Source of the DNA: Pseudomonas zanjanensis
GTDB lineage: Bacteria; Pseudomonadota; Gammaproteobacteria; Pseudomonadales; Pseudomonadaceae
Length of the DNA stretch: 64,000 bases
Reading direction: 5' to 3'
NCBI RefSeq assembly: GCF_014268745.2
Contig: NZ_JABWRB020000008.1
Span: forward strand, 1 to 64,000
Below are positions 51,363 through 58,872 of the stretch, one piece after another (the first letter of the stretch is position 1; every line of letters begins with the position of its first letter). Made by a program: the position numbers and the translations under genes. Under the pieces are notes generated by a model. It had not been told where the DNA came from. It saw only the letters and a program-made list of their open reading frames with translations, and did not search any database.

Positions 51363-52244
51363 ATGCACTTCGACCTCACCGACCTGCGCCTCTACCTGCA
51401 CATCCTCGACACCGGCAACATCACCGCCGGTGCGGCCCGCAGCCACTTGTCCCTGGCCGCGGCCAGTGCGCGAGTCCGGGCCATGGAAGGGTCCCTGGGC
51501 ATCGACCTGCTTGAACGCGGACGACGTGGCGTATCGCCCACGCCGGCTGGCAAGGCGTTGGCCGAACACGCCCGGCTCCTGCTGCAACAGGCCGAACGCC
51601 TGCAACAGGACCTGGCCGAATACGCCAAGGGGGTCAAAGGCCGGGTACGGCTGCTGTGCAACACCAGCGCCATGACCGAATACCTGCCCGAACTGCTGGC
51701 CGGCTTTCTCAAGACCCATCCCAACCTCGACATCGACTTGCAGGAGTTGCCCAGCTCACGGATCACCCATGCGCTGCGCGAGGGCGCGGCGGACCTGGGG
51801 ATCGTTTCCGACGCGGTGGACACCGATGGCCTTCAGGCCTGGCCGTTTCGCGACGATCCGCTGGTATTGATCCTACCGAACGGACATCCCCTGGCTGACG
51901 GTCGAACCGTGCGTTTCAGCGAAACCCTCAGCCACGACTACGTCGGCCTGAACGCCGCCAGTGCCCTGGCGATCCACCTGGAAGAACAGGCCCTGCACAT
52001 TGGCTCGCGCATGCAAATCCGCATTCGCGCCGAGGGTTTCGACGGGATGATTCGCATGGTGACCCATGGCGCAGGCATTGCCATCGTGCCGAAGGCGGCC
52101 GTCGATCGGCGACCGACCGAGCTATCGTACCAATGCGTCCCACTGCAAGAGGCCTGGACCCACCGGGCGCTGCTGCTGTGCGCCCGCAACTTCGAAGGTT
52201 TGCCCACCTACGCCAAGGCCCTGGCACGGCATCTGGCCGATTGA
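51363..52244 (+). CDS. LysR-family regulator
   Basis: A 293-residue LysR protein with HTH (ITAGAARSHLSLAAASARVR) and effector domain (VRLLCNTSAMTEYLPELLAG). The longer frame from 51231 translates through the REP element and is rejected; ATG 51363 gives MHFDLTDLRLYLHILDTGNI, the family start. It is divergent from the TauE/SafE gene, a common pairing in pseudomonads, and 97 bp upstream of the cupin gene. Confidence 0.85.
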   Translation: MHFDLTDLRLYLHILDTGNITAGAARSHLSLAAASARVRAMEGSLGIDLLERGRRGVSPTPAGKALAEHARLLLQQAERLQQDLAEYAKGVKGRVRLLCNTSAMTEYLPELLAGFLKTHPNLDIDLQELPSSRITHALREGAADLGIVSDAVDTDGLQAWPFRDDPLVLILPNGHPLADGRTVRFSETLSHDYVGLNAASALAIHLEEQALHIGSRMQIRIRAEGFDGMIRMVTHGAGIAIVPKAAVDRRPTELSYQCVPLQEAWTHRALLLCARNFEGLPTYAKALARHLAD

Positions 52245-52341
52245 TGCGCGTTTCTGGATAGCCCGATGTCGACTACAGACATCTATACGCCCATGCCGCG
52301 CGTTAGGGTGCCTGTTCTCTTCCGCCCCTTTCGGAGCTCAC

Positions 52342-52686
52342 ATGACCGCCCCCATCACCGTCCTGCGCGACACCCATCCGCTGCCCGTACTCGATGCCTG
52401 CAAATGGGAAAAACTCGAAGGCGACCCGCACACCGTCAACCTCAACGCCTACACCAGCGAAGACGGCAGCAAGATCATGGGCACCTGGATCTGCACACCG
52501 GGCAAATGGTATGTGGAATACGTGAAGTGGGAGTACTGCCATTTCCAGGAAGGCTACTGCATCATCACCCCAGAGGGCCTGGAGCCGATTCATCTGCGCG
52601 CCGGTGATATTTTCGTCATCGAACCTGGCATGAAAGGCACCTGGGAAGTGGTCGAGACCGTGCGTAAATATTTCGTCTTCGCCTGA
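52342..52686 (+). CDS. Cupin domain protein (DUF861 type)
   Basis: A 114-residue single-domain cupin. The characteristic DUF861 segment WYVEYVKWEYCHFQEGYCII, then LEPIHLRAGDIFVIEPGMKG and TWEVVETVRKYFV, is present, as in EutQ/(S)-ureidoglycine-type small cupins. Enzyme activity is unknown; metal ligands are not canonical. GGAG lies six bases before ATG 52342. It ends next to a bidirectional-looking hairpin. Confidence 0.78.
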   Translation: MTAPITVLRDTHPLPVLDACKWEKLEGDPHTVNLNAYTSEDGSKIMGTWICTPGKWYVEYVKWEYCHFQEGYCIITPEGLEPIHLRAGDIFVIEPGMKGTWEVVETVRKYFVFA

Positions 52687-52695
52687 AACAAAAAA

Positions 52696-52724
52696 CCGAG
52701 AGACCACCCGACGTGGTCTCTCGG
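52696..52724 (-). terminator. Terminator between the cupin gene and mmsB
   Basis: CCGAGAGACCAC pairs perfectly with GTGGTCTCTCGG over a 5-base loop. On the minus strand it is followed by TTTTTTGTTT, so it terminates the mmsAB transcript. On the plus strand, with few T after it, it would act less well on the cupin mRNA. Confidence 0.8.
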
Positions 52725-52762
52725 AAAACAACCGTGAAAATTTCACCGCTTCAGCACTGCCC

Positions 52763-52856
52763 TGTGGCGAGGGAGCTTGCTCCCGCTCGGTTGCGCAGCA
52801 ACCGCCAACAAACAGGGCTGCTACGCAGCCCAGCGGGAGCAAGCTCCCTCGCCACA
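52763..52856. repeat. REP pair downstream of mmsB
   Basis: TGTGGCGAGGGAGCTTGCTC and its inverse ending at 52856, with GGTTGCGCAGCAACC and GGCTGCTACGCAGCC hairpins in the spacer. Confidence 0.85.
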
Positions 52857-52877
52857 CAAGCCTCTCGATTCACAGGT

Positions 52878-53765
52878 TTACTGCGGCTTGCGATAGCTGT
52901 TCACAATCGCCGAAAAGTCCTTGCCGCCCTCGCCCCGCTGGCTCATCGCCTGGTACAACTGTTGCGCCACAGCCCCCAGCACCACCGGCTGATGGGCCTG
53001 CCGCGCGGCTTCGGTCGCCAGGCCCAGGTCCTTGAGCATCAGGTCGGCGCCAAAGCCACCCGTATAGCCTCGGGACGCCGGGGCCGTTTCGATCACACCC
53101 GGCCATGGGTTGTAGGTGTCCGAACTCCAGCAGCGGCCCGTTGAGCTATTGATGATGCCGGCCAGCACTTGGGTGTCGATCCCCAAGGCATCGCCCAGGG
53201 CCATGGCTTCGCTGACGCCCACCATGGAAATTCCCAGCAGCAGGTTGTTGCAGATCTTGGCGATCTGCCCGGTACCGACTTCACCACAATGCACAATGTT
53301 ACGACCCATTTGCGCCAGCACCGGCTGCAAGGTGGCAAACAACTCAGCCGTGGCGCCGACCATGAAGGTCAACGTGCCCGCCGCCGCGCCGCCAGTGCCG
53401 CCCGAGACCGGCGCGTCGGCCATCGCCACGCCTTGTTTCGCCGCGGCAGCCGCTACGTCACGGGCGGTTTGCGGATCGATGGTGCTGCAATCCACTGCCG
53501 GCGTGCCGGCGGCGATGCCGGCCAGCACACCGTCTTCACCCAGCCAGACACTGCGCACATGGGCGGCGGCCGGCAGCATGGTGATGACCAGTGCCGCGCC
53601 CTGGGCCGCGTCGCGCGGCGAGGCGCTGATGGTACCGCCCAATGCTGCCAGTTCGGCCAGTACCGCCTGGTTCAGGTCAAACAGGTTCAGCGAATGGCCG
53701 GCCTTGAGCAGGTTGCGCGCCATGGGGGCACCCATGTTGCCCAGGCCGATAAATGCGATGTTCAT
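52878..53765 (-). CDS. mmsB: 3-hydroxyisobutyrate dehydrogenase
   Basis: A 295-residue NAD-dependent beta-hydroxyacid dehydrogenase that oxidises 3-hydroxyisobutyrate to methylmalonate semialdehyde in valine breakdown. Motifs: Rossmann loop FIGLGNMGAPMARNL, substrate loop DAPVSGGTGGAAAGTLTFMV, and catalytic Lys in GTGQIAKICNNLLLG. Family length is normal. It lies 10 bp after mmsA on the same strand, so the pair is an operon; its transcript ends at the terminator at 52696. Confidence 0.92.
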   Translation of the reverse strand: MNIAFIGLGNMGAPMARNLLKAGHSLNLFDLNQAVLAELAALGGTISASPRDAAQGAALVITMLPAAAHVRSVWLGEDGVLAGIAAGTPAVDCSTIDPQTARDVAAAAAKQGVAMADAPVSGGTGGAAAGTLTFMVGATAELFATLQPVLAQMGRNIVHCGEVGTGQIAKICNNLLLGISMVGVSEAMALGDALGIDTQVLAGIINSSTGRCWSSDTYNPWPGVIETAPASRGYTGGFGADLMLKDLGLATEAARQAHQPVVLGAVAQQLYQAMSQRGEGGKDFSAIVNSYRKPQ

Positions 53766-53775
53766 GTCCGGCTCC

Positions 53776-55302
53776 TTAACGCAAATTGATCGTGGTGTTC
53801 ACACCGTCATTGACGCTGTCGTCATCGAACCAGCGCGCGGTCACGGTCTTGGTCTGAGTGTAGAACTGCACCACTTGTTTGCCGTACGGGCCGAGGTCGC
53901 CGAGTTTCGAACCGCGGGAACCGGTGAAGCTGAAGAACGGCACCGGCACCGGAATCGGGATGTTGATGCCCACCTGGCCGACGTCGATTTCGCTCTGGAA
54001 TTTGCGCGCCGCCGCACCGCTCTGGGTGAACAGGCCCGTGCCGTTGCCGAATGGGTTGGCGTTGACCAGGGCAATCGCCTGGTCGAGGGTGTCGACTTCC
54101 AACACCACCAGCACCGGCCCGAAGATTTCTTCGGTGTAGATGCGCATGTCGGTGGTCACGCCGGAAAACAGGGTCGGACCGACAAAGTTGCCCTGCTCGA
54201 AGCCCGGCACGCTGATGCCACGGCCATCGAGCTCCAGCTTCGCCCCTTCCTTCACGCCACTCTCGATCAACTCGAGGATCCGCGCCTTGGCCCGCTTGGA
54301 AATCACCGGGCCGACATCCGTGCCCGGCTCGCTGCCGGCGTTGACCTTGAGCTTCTGCGCCAAGGCCTTGAGCTCCGGCAACCACTGCTTGGCCGCGCCC
54401 ACCATCACCACCACGGAGGTGGCCATGCAACGTTGGCCCGCCGCGCCGAAACCAGCACCCACCAAAGCATTGAGGGTTTGTTCACGATTGGCATCGGGCA
54501 GCACCACGGCGTGGTTCTTGGCGCCCATCATCGACTGCACGCGCTTGCCGTGGCGACCCGCCAGGTCATACACGTGGGTACCCACCGCCGTCGAGCCGAC
54601 GAACGAAACCGCCTTGATGTCCTTGTGGGTGCAGAGCGCATCCACCACATCCTTGCCGCCGTGCACCACGTTGAGCACACCCGCCGGTACACCGGCCTCG
54701 ATGGCCAGCTCCACCAGCAGCATGGTCGACAGCGGATCCTGTTCCGACGGCTTGAGCACGAACGTGTTGCCGCAGGCGATGGCCATCGGGAACATCCACA
54801 GCGGAATCATCGCCGGGAAGTTGAACGGCGTAATGCCCGCACACACGCCGATCGGCTGGCGCAGCGTGTAAGTGTCCACGCCACCGGCGACGTTCTCGGC
54901 GAACTCGCCCATTTGCAGGGTACCGATGGAGCAGGCGTGCTCGACCACTTCCAGGCCGCGGAAAATATCGCCCTCGGCGTCAGCGATGGTCTTGCCCTGT
55001 TCGGCGCTGAGCACTGCGGCGATGCGCTTGGAATGCTCGCGAATCAATGCCTGGAGCTTGAGCATGATGCGCATCCGCGCGCCGATGGGCGTCAGTTTCC
55101 AGGTCTGGAACGCACGCTGGGCAGCGGCAATGGCGGCATCGACTTCCGCGGCCGTGGCGAACGGAACCTTCGCCAACACCTGCTGGGTGGCCGGGTTGAC
55201 GATGTCGTGCCATTCGCTGGATTGGGATTCGACCCACTCGCCATCGATCAGCAGTCTGACGGTTTGCAGGGTGGTATCGCTGGGCGTAAGGGAAACGTTC
55301 AT
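53776..55302 (-). CDS. mmsA: Methylmalonate-semialdehyde dehydrogenase (CoA-acylating)
   Basis: A 508-residue aldehyde dehydrogenase that converts methylmalonate semialdehyde to propionyl-CoA. The MMSDH type is shown by FNFPAMIPLWMFPMAIACGN, the catalytic Cys in GQRCMATSVVVMVG (about residue 288) and the C-terminal FFSFTGSRGSKLGDLGPYGK. A GGAGG precedes ATG 55302; the longer frame to 55347 is not needed. It is divergent from a LysR gene, with a long dyad in the gap. Confidence 0.93.
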   Translation of the reverse strand: MNVSLTPSDTTLQTVRLLIDGEWVESQSSEWHDIVNPATQQVLAKVPFATAAEVDAAIAAAQRAFQTWKLTPIGARMRIMLKLQALIREHSKRIAAVLSAEQGKTIADAEGDIFRGLEVVEHACSIGTLQMGEFAENVAGGVDTYTLRQPIGVCAGITPFNFPAMIPLWMFPMAIACGNTFVLKPSEQDPLSTMLLVELAIEAGVPAGVLNVVHGGKDVVDALCTHKDIKAVSFVGSTAVGTHVYDLAGRHGKRVQSMMGAKNHAVVLPDANREQTLNALVGAGFGAAGQRCMATSVVVMVGAAKQWLPELKALAQKLKVNAGSEPGTDVGPVISKRAKARILELIESGVKEGAKLELDGRGISVPGFEQGNFVGPTLFSGVTTDMRIYTEEIFGPVLVVLEVDTLDQAIALVNANPFGNGTGLFTQSGAAARKFQSEIDVGQVGINIPIPVPVPFFSFTGSRGSKLGDLGPYGKQVVQFYTQTKTVTARWFDDDSVNDGVNTTINLR

Positions 55303-55398
55303 GCTGGCCTCCGGGATTGTTCTTATGAGAGAGCGCTGGTTCAGCAAAGACCAAGGTGCGCGAGCACGGTTGGTGATGAGACGGTTTTTGGAGTATAG

Positions 55399-55427
55399 AT
55401 GTGCAAACTTCTAATAAGAATGCACAT
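55399..55427. promoter_or_regulatory. 29-bp dyad, probable operator of the mmsA/lysR gap
   Basis: ATGTGCA (55399-55405) and TGCACAT (55421-55427) are perfect inverted arms, with inner pairs CTT/AAG closer to the centre at 55413. Eleven of 14 symmetric positions pair by eye. The length and spacing suit a LysR-type operator between two divergent genes. It argues against the GTG at 55401 as the start of the LysR gene. Confidence 0.6.
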
Positions 55428-55442
55428 AAAAGCCGGTCCATC

Positions 55443-56390
55443 ATGCAAAAAAACATCACCTCCCTGGGGTCGCTGAATTGGGACGACCTCAAGTTTTTCC
55501 TCGAAGTGGCCCGCACCCGCAAGGCCAGCACGGCCGCCAAGCGCCTGGCCGTCGACTACACCACGGTGTCGCGACGCATCAGCTCGCTGGAAGCCTCGTT
55601 GGGCACGCTGCTGTTCGAGAAATCCCGGACCAACGGTTTTGTCCTGACGGCCGAAGGCCAGCGCCTGCTGGGTTATGCCGAATCGATCGAAAGCACTTTG
55701 CACATGGCCTGCGAGCAGGTCTCGGGCTCTGGCGTCGCGTTGTCCGGCCACGTCCGCATGGGCTGCACCGAAGGCTTCGGCAGCTTCTTCATCACCCCGC
55801 AGTTGAGCCACTTCGTCGACGCCTACCCAGCCATCTCGGTGGACATCCTGCCGCTGCCACACTTCATCAGCCTGTCCAAGCGCGAGGCCGACATCGTCAT
55901 CGCCCTCGAACGCCCCGAACACGGCCCGTATGTATGCTGCAAATTGTGCGACTACCGGCTGCAGCTCTACGCCACCCAGCCTTACCTGGACAATCACCCA
56001 CCGATCCAGCGCCCGGCCGACCTGGCCAGGCACTCATTCATCAGCTACGTGGATGACCTGGCGTTCAGTTCCGAGTTGCTCTACCTGGCCAACGTCCTGC
56101 CCGGCGCCAATGCCCACCTGCGCAGCACCAGTGTGATCGCGCAATTCGTGGCAGCGCAGCAAGGCCGCTCGCTGGCGATCCTGCCCTGCTTCCTCGCCGC
56201 CCAGGATCCACGGCTGTTGCCGGTGCTGCCGGAGGAAATCAACGTCACCCGGCAGTTCTGGATGTACTGCCGGGAGGACCTGCGCAAGCTCAAGCGAATT
56301 ACGCTGTTGTGGGATTACATCCGCGAGGTGACTGAACAGAACCGGCCACTGCTGATGGGCGACAGCCGGGAGATGGTATTCGCCGACTAG
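55443..56390 (+). CDS. LysR-family regulator, probable controller of mmsAB
   Basis: A 315-residue LysR protein with HTH (STAAKRLAVDYTTVSRRISS) and effector domain (VALSGHVRMGCTEGFGSFFI). Two starts are possible: ATG 55443 (MQKNITSLGSLNWDD), chosen here, and a GTG at 55401 that has a good GGAG but lies inside the palindromic operator. It is divergent from mmsA. In Pseudomonas aeruginosa the mms operon is controlled by the AraC-type MmsR, so a LysR gene here is a different regulator in the same place. Its stop overlaps the convergent yfiB end by four bases. Confidence 0.83.
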   Translation: MQKNITSLGSLNWDDLKFFLEVARTRKASTAAKRLAVDYTTVSRRISSLEASLGTLLFEKSRTNGFVLTAEGQRLLGYAESIESTLHMACEQVSGSGVALSGHVRMGCTEGFGSFFITPQLSHFVDAYPAISVDILPLPHFISLSKREADIVIALERPEHGPYVCCKLCDYRLQLYATQPYLDNHPPIQRPADLARHSFISYVDDLAFSSELLYLANVLPGANAHLRSTSVIAQFVAAQQGRSLAILPCFLAAQDPRLLPVLPEEINVTRQFWMYCREDLRKLKRITLLWDYIREVTEQNRPLLMGDSREMVFAD

Positions 56391-56890
56391 TCGGCGATGA
56401 CCACGATGGCGACGCGGCGGTTTTCGGTGCGGCCGCTGGCGGTGTCGTTGGAGGCGACCGGTTTGCTGCTGCCCAGGCCACGCAATTGAACATTCTCTTC
56501 GCGCATGCCAACGCTGGTCAGCACCTTGCTCACGCTCGCGGCCCGACGCTTCGACAGTTCTTCGTTGTAGGCCTGTGAGCCCGATGCGTCGGTATGACCA
56601 TCGACGCGTACCCGCTCGATGCCCGCCCCCAGCAGCGCCTTGCCGATGCGCTCGACGATTTCGGTACTGGCGGGATTGAGGTTTTCCACATCGCTGCCAA
56701 ACAGCACCTTGCCCGACAAACCGAAGGCCCAGCCATCGTCGGTCAATTCGAAACCTTGCTGCTTGAGTACGGCAATCTGCGCCGGGGTCAGGCCTTTCGG
56801 CGGTGCCGTCTGGCAACCGCTCAGGGCCACGACGGCAAGCAGGAAAAGCGCCGCGAACCAGCGCAGGGAAAATGAGGGATATGAACGCAC
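56387..56890 (-). CDS. yfiB: YfiB, OmpA-type outer-membrane lipoprotein
   Basis: A 167-residue lipoprotein with a lipobox (ALSGC, Cys26) and a C-terminal OmpA-like peptidoglycan-binding domain (about 60-165; VRVDGHTDASGSQAYNEELS, then KRRAASVSKVL). In the YfiBNR system, activated YfiB sequesters YfiR and so frees the cyclase YfiN. The start is GTG at 56890 with AGGAG eight bases upstream, three bases after the yfiN stop. The gene is the last of the yfiR-yfiN-yfiB operon, which supports the assignment. Confidence 0.88.
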   Translation of the reverse strand: MRSYPSFSLRWFAALFLLAVVALSGCQTAPPKGLTPAQIAVLKQQGFELTDDGWAFGLSGKVLFGSDVENLNPASTEIVERIGKALLGAGIERVRVDGHTDASGSQAYNEELSKRRAASVSKVLTSVGMREENVQLRGLGSSKPVASNDTASGRTENRRVAIVVIAD

Positions 56891-56893
56891 GAG

Positions 56894-58162
56894 TCAGCTC
56901 CTGGTTTGAAGATCAGCGACGGAGTGATCCGACCCCGCCGTATGTTGACCGCCTCGGGCGAGGCGTTTGACTTGATACATGGCCGCATCGGCGGCGTGGA
57001 GCAGGGTGCCCGGTGTGGCACCATCATCGGGGTAAACGGCAATGCCAATACTGAGGGAGGTCAACACGGAGGCGTTGCCGGGCAATTGAATCGGCATTTC
57101 CATGCTGGCGATGATCTTTTCAGCGATCCGCTCGGCGTCCTCGGCCTTGTGCAAGGGCGCCAGCAGCACGGCGAATTCGTCGCCCCCCAAGCGCGCGACC
57201 AAGTCATCCTCGCGCAACTGCGCCCGGACCCGGGTCGCCACGGCCGTCAGCACCGCGTCGCCGGCGGCGTGGCCGAAATTGTCATTGATGCCCTTGAACC
57301 GATCACTGTCCAGGTACAGCACGGCCACTTGTTCATTGAGCTTGCTGGCATTGCGCAAGGCGCGAATCAGCCGGCCCTCGAAAAATGCCCGGTTCGGCAA
57401 GCCGGTCAAGCTGTCGTGGCTGGCCTGGTGGGCCAGGGTTTCGTTTTCGCTTTGCAGGTGGGTCTGCCAGGATTCCAGTTCATCGAGCAGTGCGTTGAAG
57501 TCATTGGCCAGATTATCCAGTTCGGCGATGGCGGCCGGCGGCACGCGTCGGTCCAAGGCTCGTTCACTGCGGGCCGCATGGGCCACCTCGGCCAGGCTGC
57601 GCAGCGGCCCGGTGATCGCCCGCAACTGCCGCCGCGCCAGGTAAAGCGCCACCCAGGCACTCACCGCCGTGCACAGGATGATCCCCGCCAAACCGCTGAG
57701 CAAAAAGCGCAACAGGCTGCCGCCATGTCCCGCCAACACGATGCGACCGATGTTCTGCCCTTGGTGAACGATCGGCAGGCTGATGGGCTTTTCCAGGAAT
57801 GCCTTGGCAATGTGCACTTCCAGTTCCGACAACAGGCCGGTTTGCGGGCGTTGCCAGCGCGCCAACAGACGGCCATGTTCATTGAACACCTCGGCATCGG
57901 CGACCTCCTCGGTGGAGGCGATCAAGGCCAGTGCCTCGGTGGCCGCGGCCGAATCATCGAAGACCACGGCGGCTTCCACGGTGTAGTTGATCGAACGGGC
58001 GATCAAGTGCAGGTTGTGATCCGCATAGACTCGCAGCGCCAACAACCCGAGCAAGGTCAGGGACACACTGGCCATGGAAATAGCCACCAATGCGACGATC
58101 AGATGACCGCGACCGATGACCGAGCCCAGGGTGGGACGGACCCTTGGTTTGCTCTGCTTCAT
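56894..58162 (-). CDS. yfiN: YfiN (TpbB), membrane diguanylate cyclase
   Basis: A 422-residue inner-membrane enzyme that makes cyclic di-GMP. Order: TM1 near residues 20-42, a periplasmic PAS-like domain to about 160, TM2, a HAMP domain (about 190-245) and a GGDEF domain with an intact GGDEF signature (about 325-329). An RxxD I-site (REDD) stands five residues before it. YfiR binds the periplasmic part to hold it inactive; release raises c-di-GMP, giving biofilm and small-colony phenotypes. ATG 58162 overlaps the yfiR stop by four bases (ATGA). Confidence 0.9.
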   Translation of the reverse strand: MKQSKPRVRPTLGSVIGRGHLIVALVAISMASVSLTLLGLLALRVYADHNLHLIARSINYTVEAAVVFDDSAAATEALALIASTEEVADAEVFNEHGRLLARWQRPQTGLLSELEVHIAKAFLEKPISLPIVHQGQNIGRIVLAGHGGSLLRFLLSGLAGIILCTAVSAWVALYLARRQLRAITGPLRSLAEVAHAARSERALDRRVPPAAIAELDNLANDFNALLDELESWQTHLQSENETLAHQASHDSLTGLPNRAFFEGRLIRALRNASKLNEQVAVLYLDSDRFKGINDNFGHAAGDAVLTAVATRVRAQLREDDLVARLGGDEFAVLLAPLHKAEDAERIAEKIIASMEMPIQLPGNASVLTSLSIGIAVYPDDGATPGTLLHAADAAMYQVKRLARGGQHTAGSDHSVADLQTRS

Positions 58163-58734
58163 GGGGTTGCGGACCTGCGGCGGGAAAGTTGCAGCACACT
58201 CGGATGGATGCGCACGCCACTGCGTGCCACGGAATCGAGGTTGACCTCGAAAGACACTTGTTCATCACCTACCCGCAGGCAGAACAGGCTACCCACGGTG
58301 CACTGGTCGCCGCCCTCACTGATGCTCAACACGGGCTTGCCGATCAAGGACGCAAACAGACGGGTGTGCTCATCGTTGGTCAGCCTGCCGACGTAGACCG
58401 CGTTGCACTCAGTGGCGATATTGGGATGATCGGCCAACAACCGCTGCACAATTACCGGCCGCCCCGTGGCCTGGGTGGTGCCCTTGACCAGATCGTCGGT
58501 GTATTGGGTCGGCCCGACGATGCACAGTTGCAACTGGGTGGGTTCCACAGGCCAGCGGGCATAGCTGAGAATGCCCAAGACCACTTGGGTCACCGCTTCG
58601 GCCCGCTGTTCGGCCTGGGTCGTGGTGGCCTGCTCCTGGGCAACCGCGACAGGCAACAGCAGACACAAAAGGCCGGCAAGCAGAATATGCCCCCAGCCCT
58701 TGCTGCGCACTGCCTCCCCTACAGGCACTTCCAT
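58159..58734 (-). CDS. yfiR: YfiR, periplasmic repressor of YfiN
   Basis: A 191-residue secreted protein with a signal peptide (HILLAGLLCLLLPVAVAQ). The family pattern VVLGILSYARWP, LQLCIVGPTQY, CNAVYVGRL and a C-terminal FEVNLDSVARSGVRIHPSVL is visible. Several Cys in the mature part (LCIVG, ECNAV, DQCTVG, LFCLRV) match the disulfides that make YfiR redox-responsive. ATG 58734 is chosen for its signal peptide; the longer frame to 58851 adds unrelated residues. First gene of the operon. Confidence 0.88.
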   Translation of the reverse strand: MEVPVGEAVRSKGWGHILLAGLLCLLLPVAVAQEQATTTQAEQRAEAVTQVVLGILSYARWPVEPTQLQLCIVGPTQYTDDLVKGTTQATGRPVIVQRLLADHPNIATECNAVYVGRLTNDEHTRLFASLIGKPVLSISEGGDQCTVGSLFCLRVGDEQVSFEVNLDSVARSGVRIHPSVLQLSRRRSATP

Positions 58735-58872
58735 GGAAATCTCTTGATCCAGACGATAAGTGCCGGAACGATAGCACAGTGCCAAAAAGCCAGCGAGACA
58801 GCGTGTTACGTAGGCTGGGGAGCGGAACAGGCCAAGTTGCCACAAGGGCATGAATCCTTGAAAGCTGATGGT

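Noticed and set aside
53116..55398. A 760-codon plus-strand frame opposite mmsAB
   Set aside because: Antisense to two clear enzymes; no ribosome site or recognisable domain.
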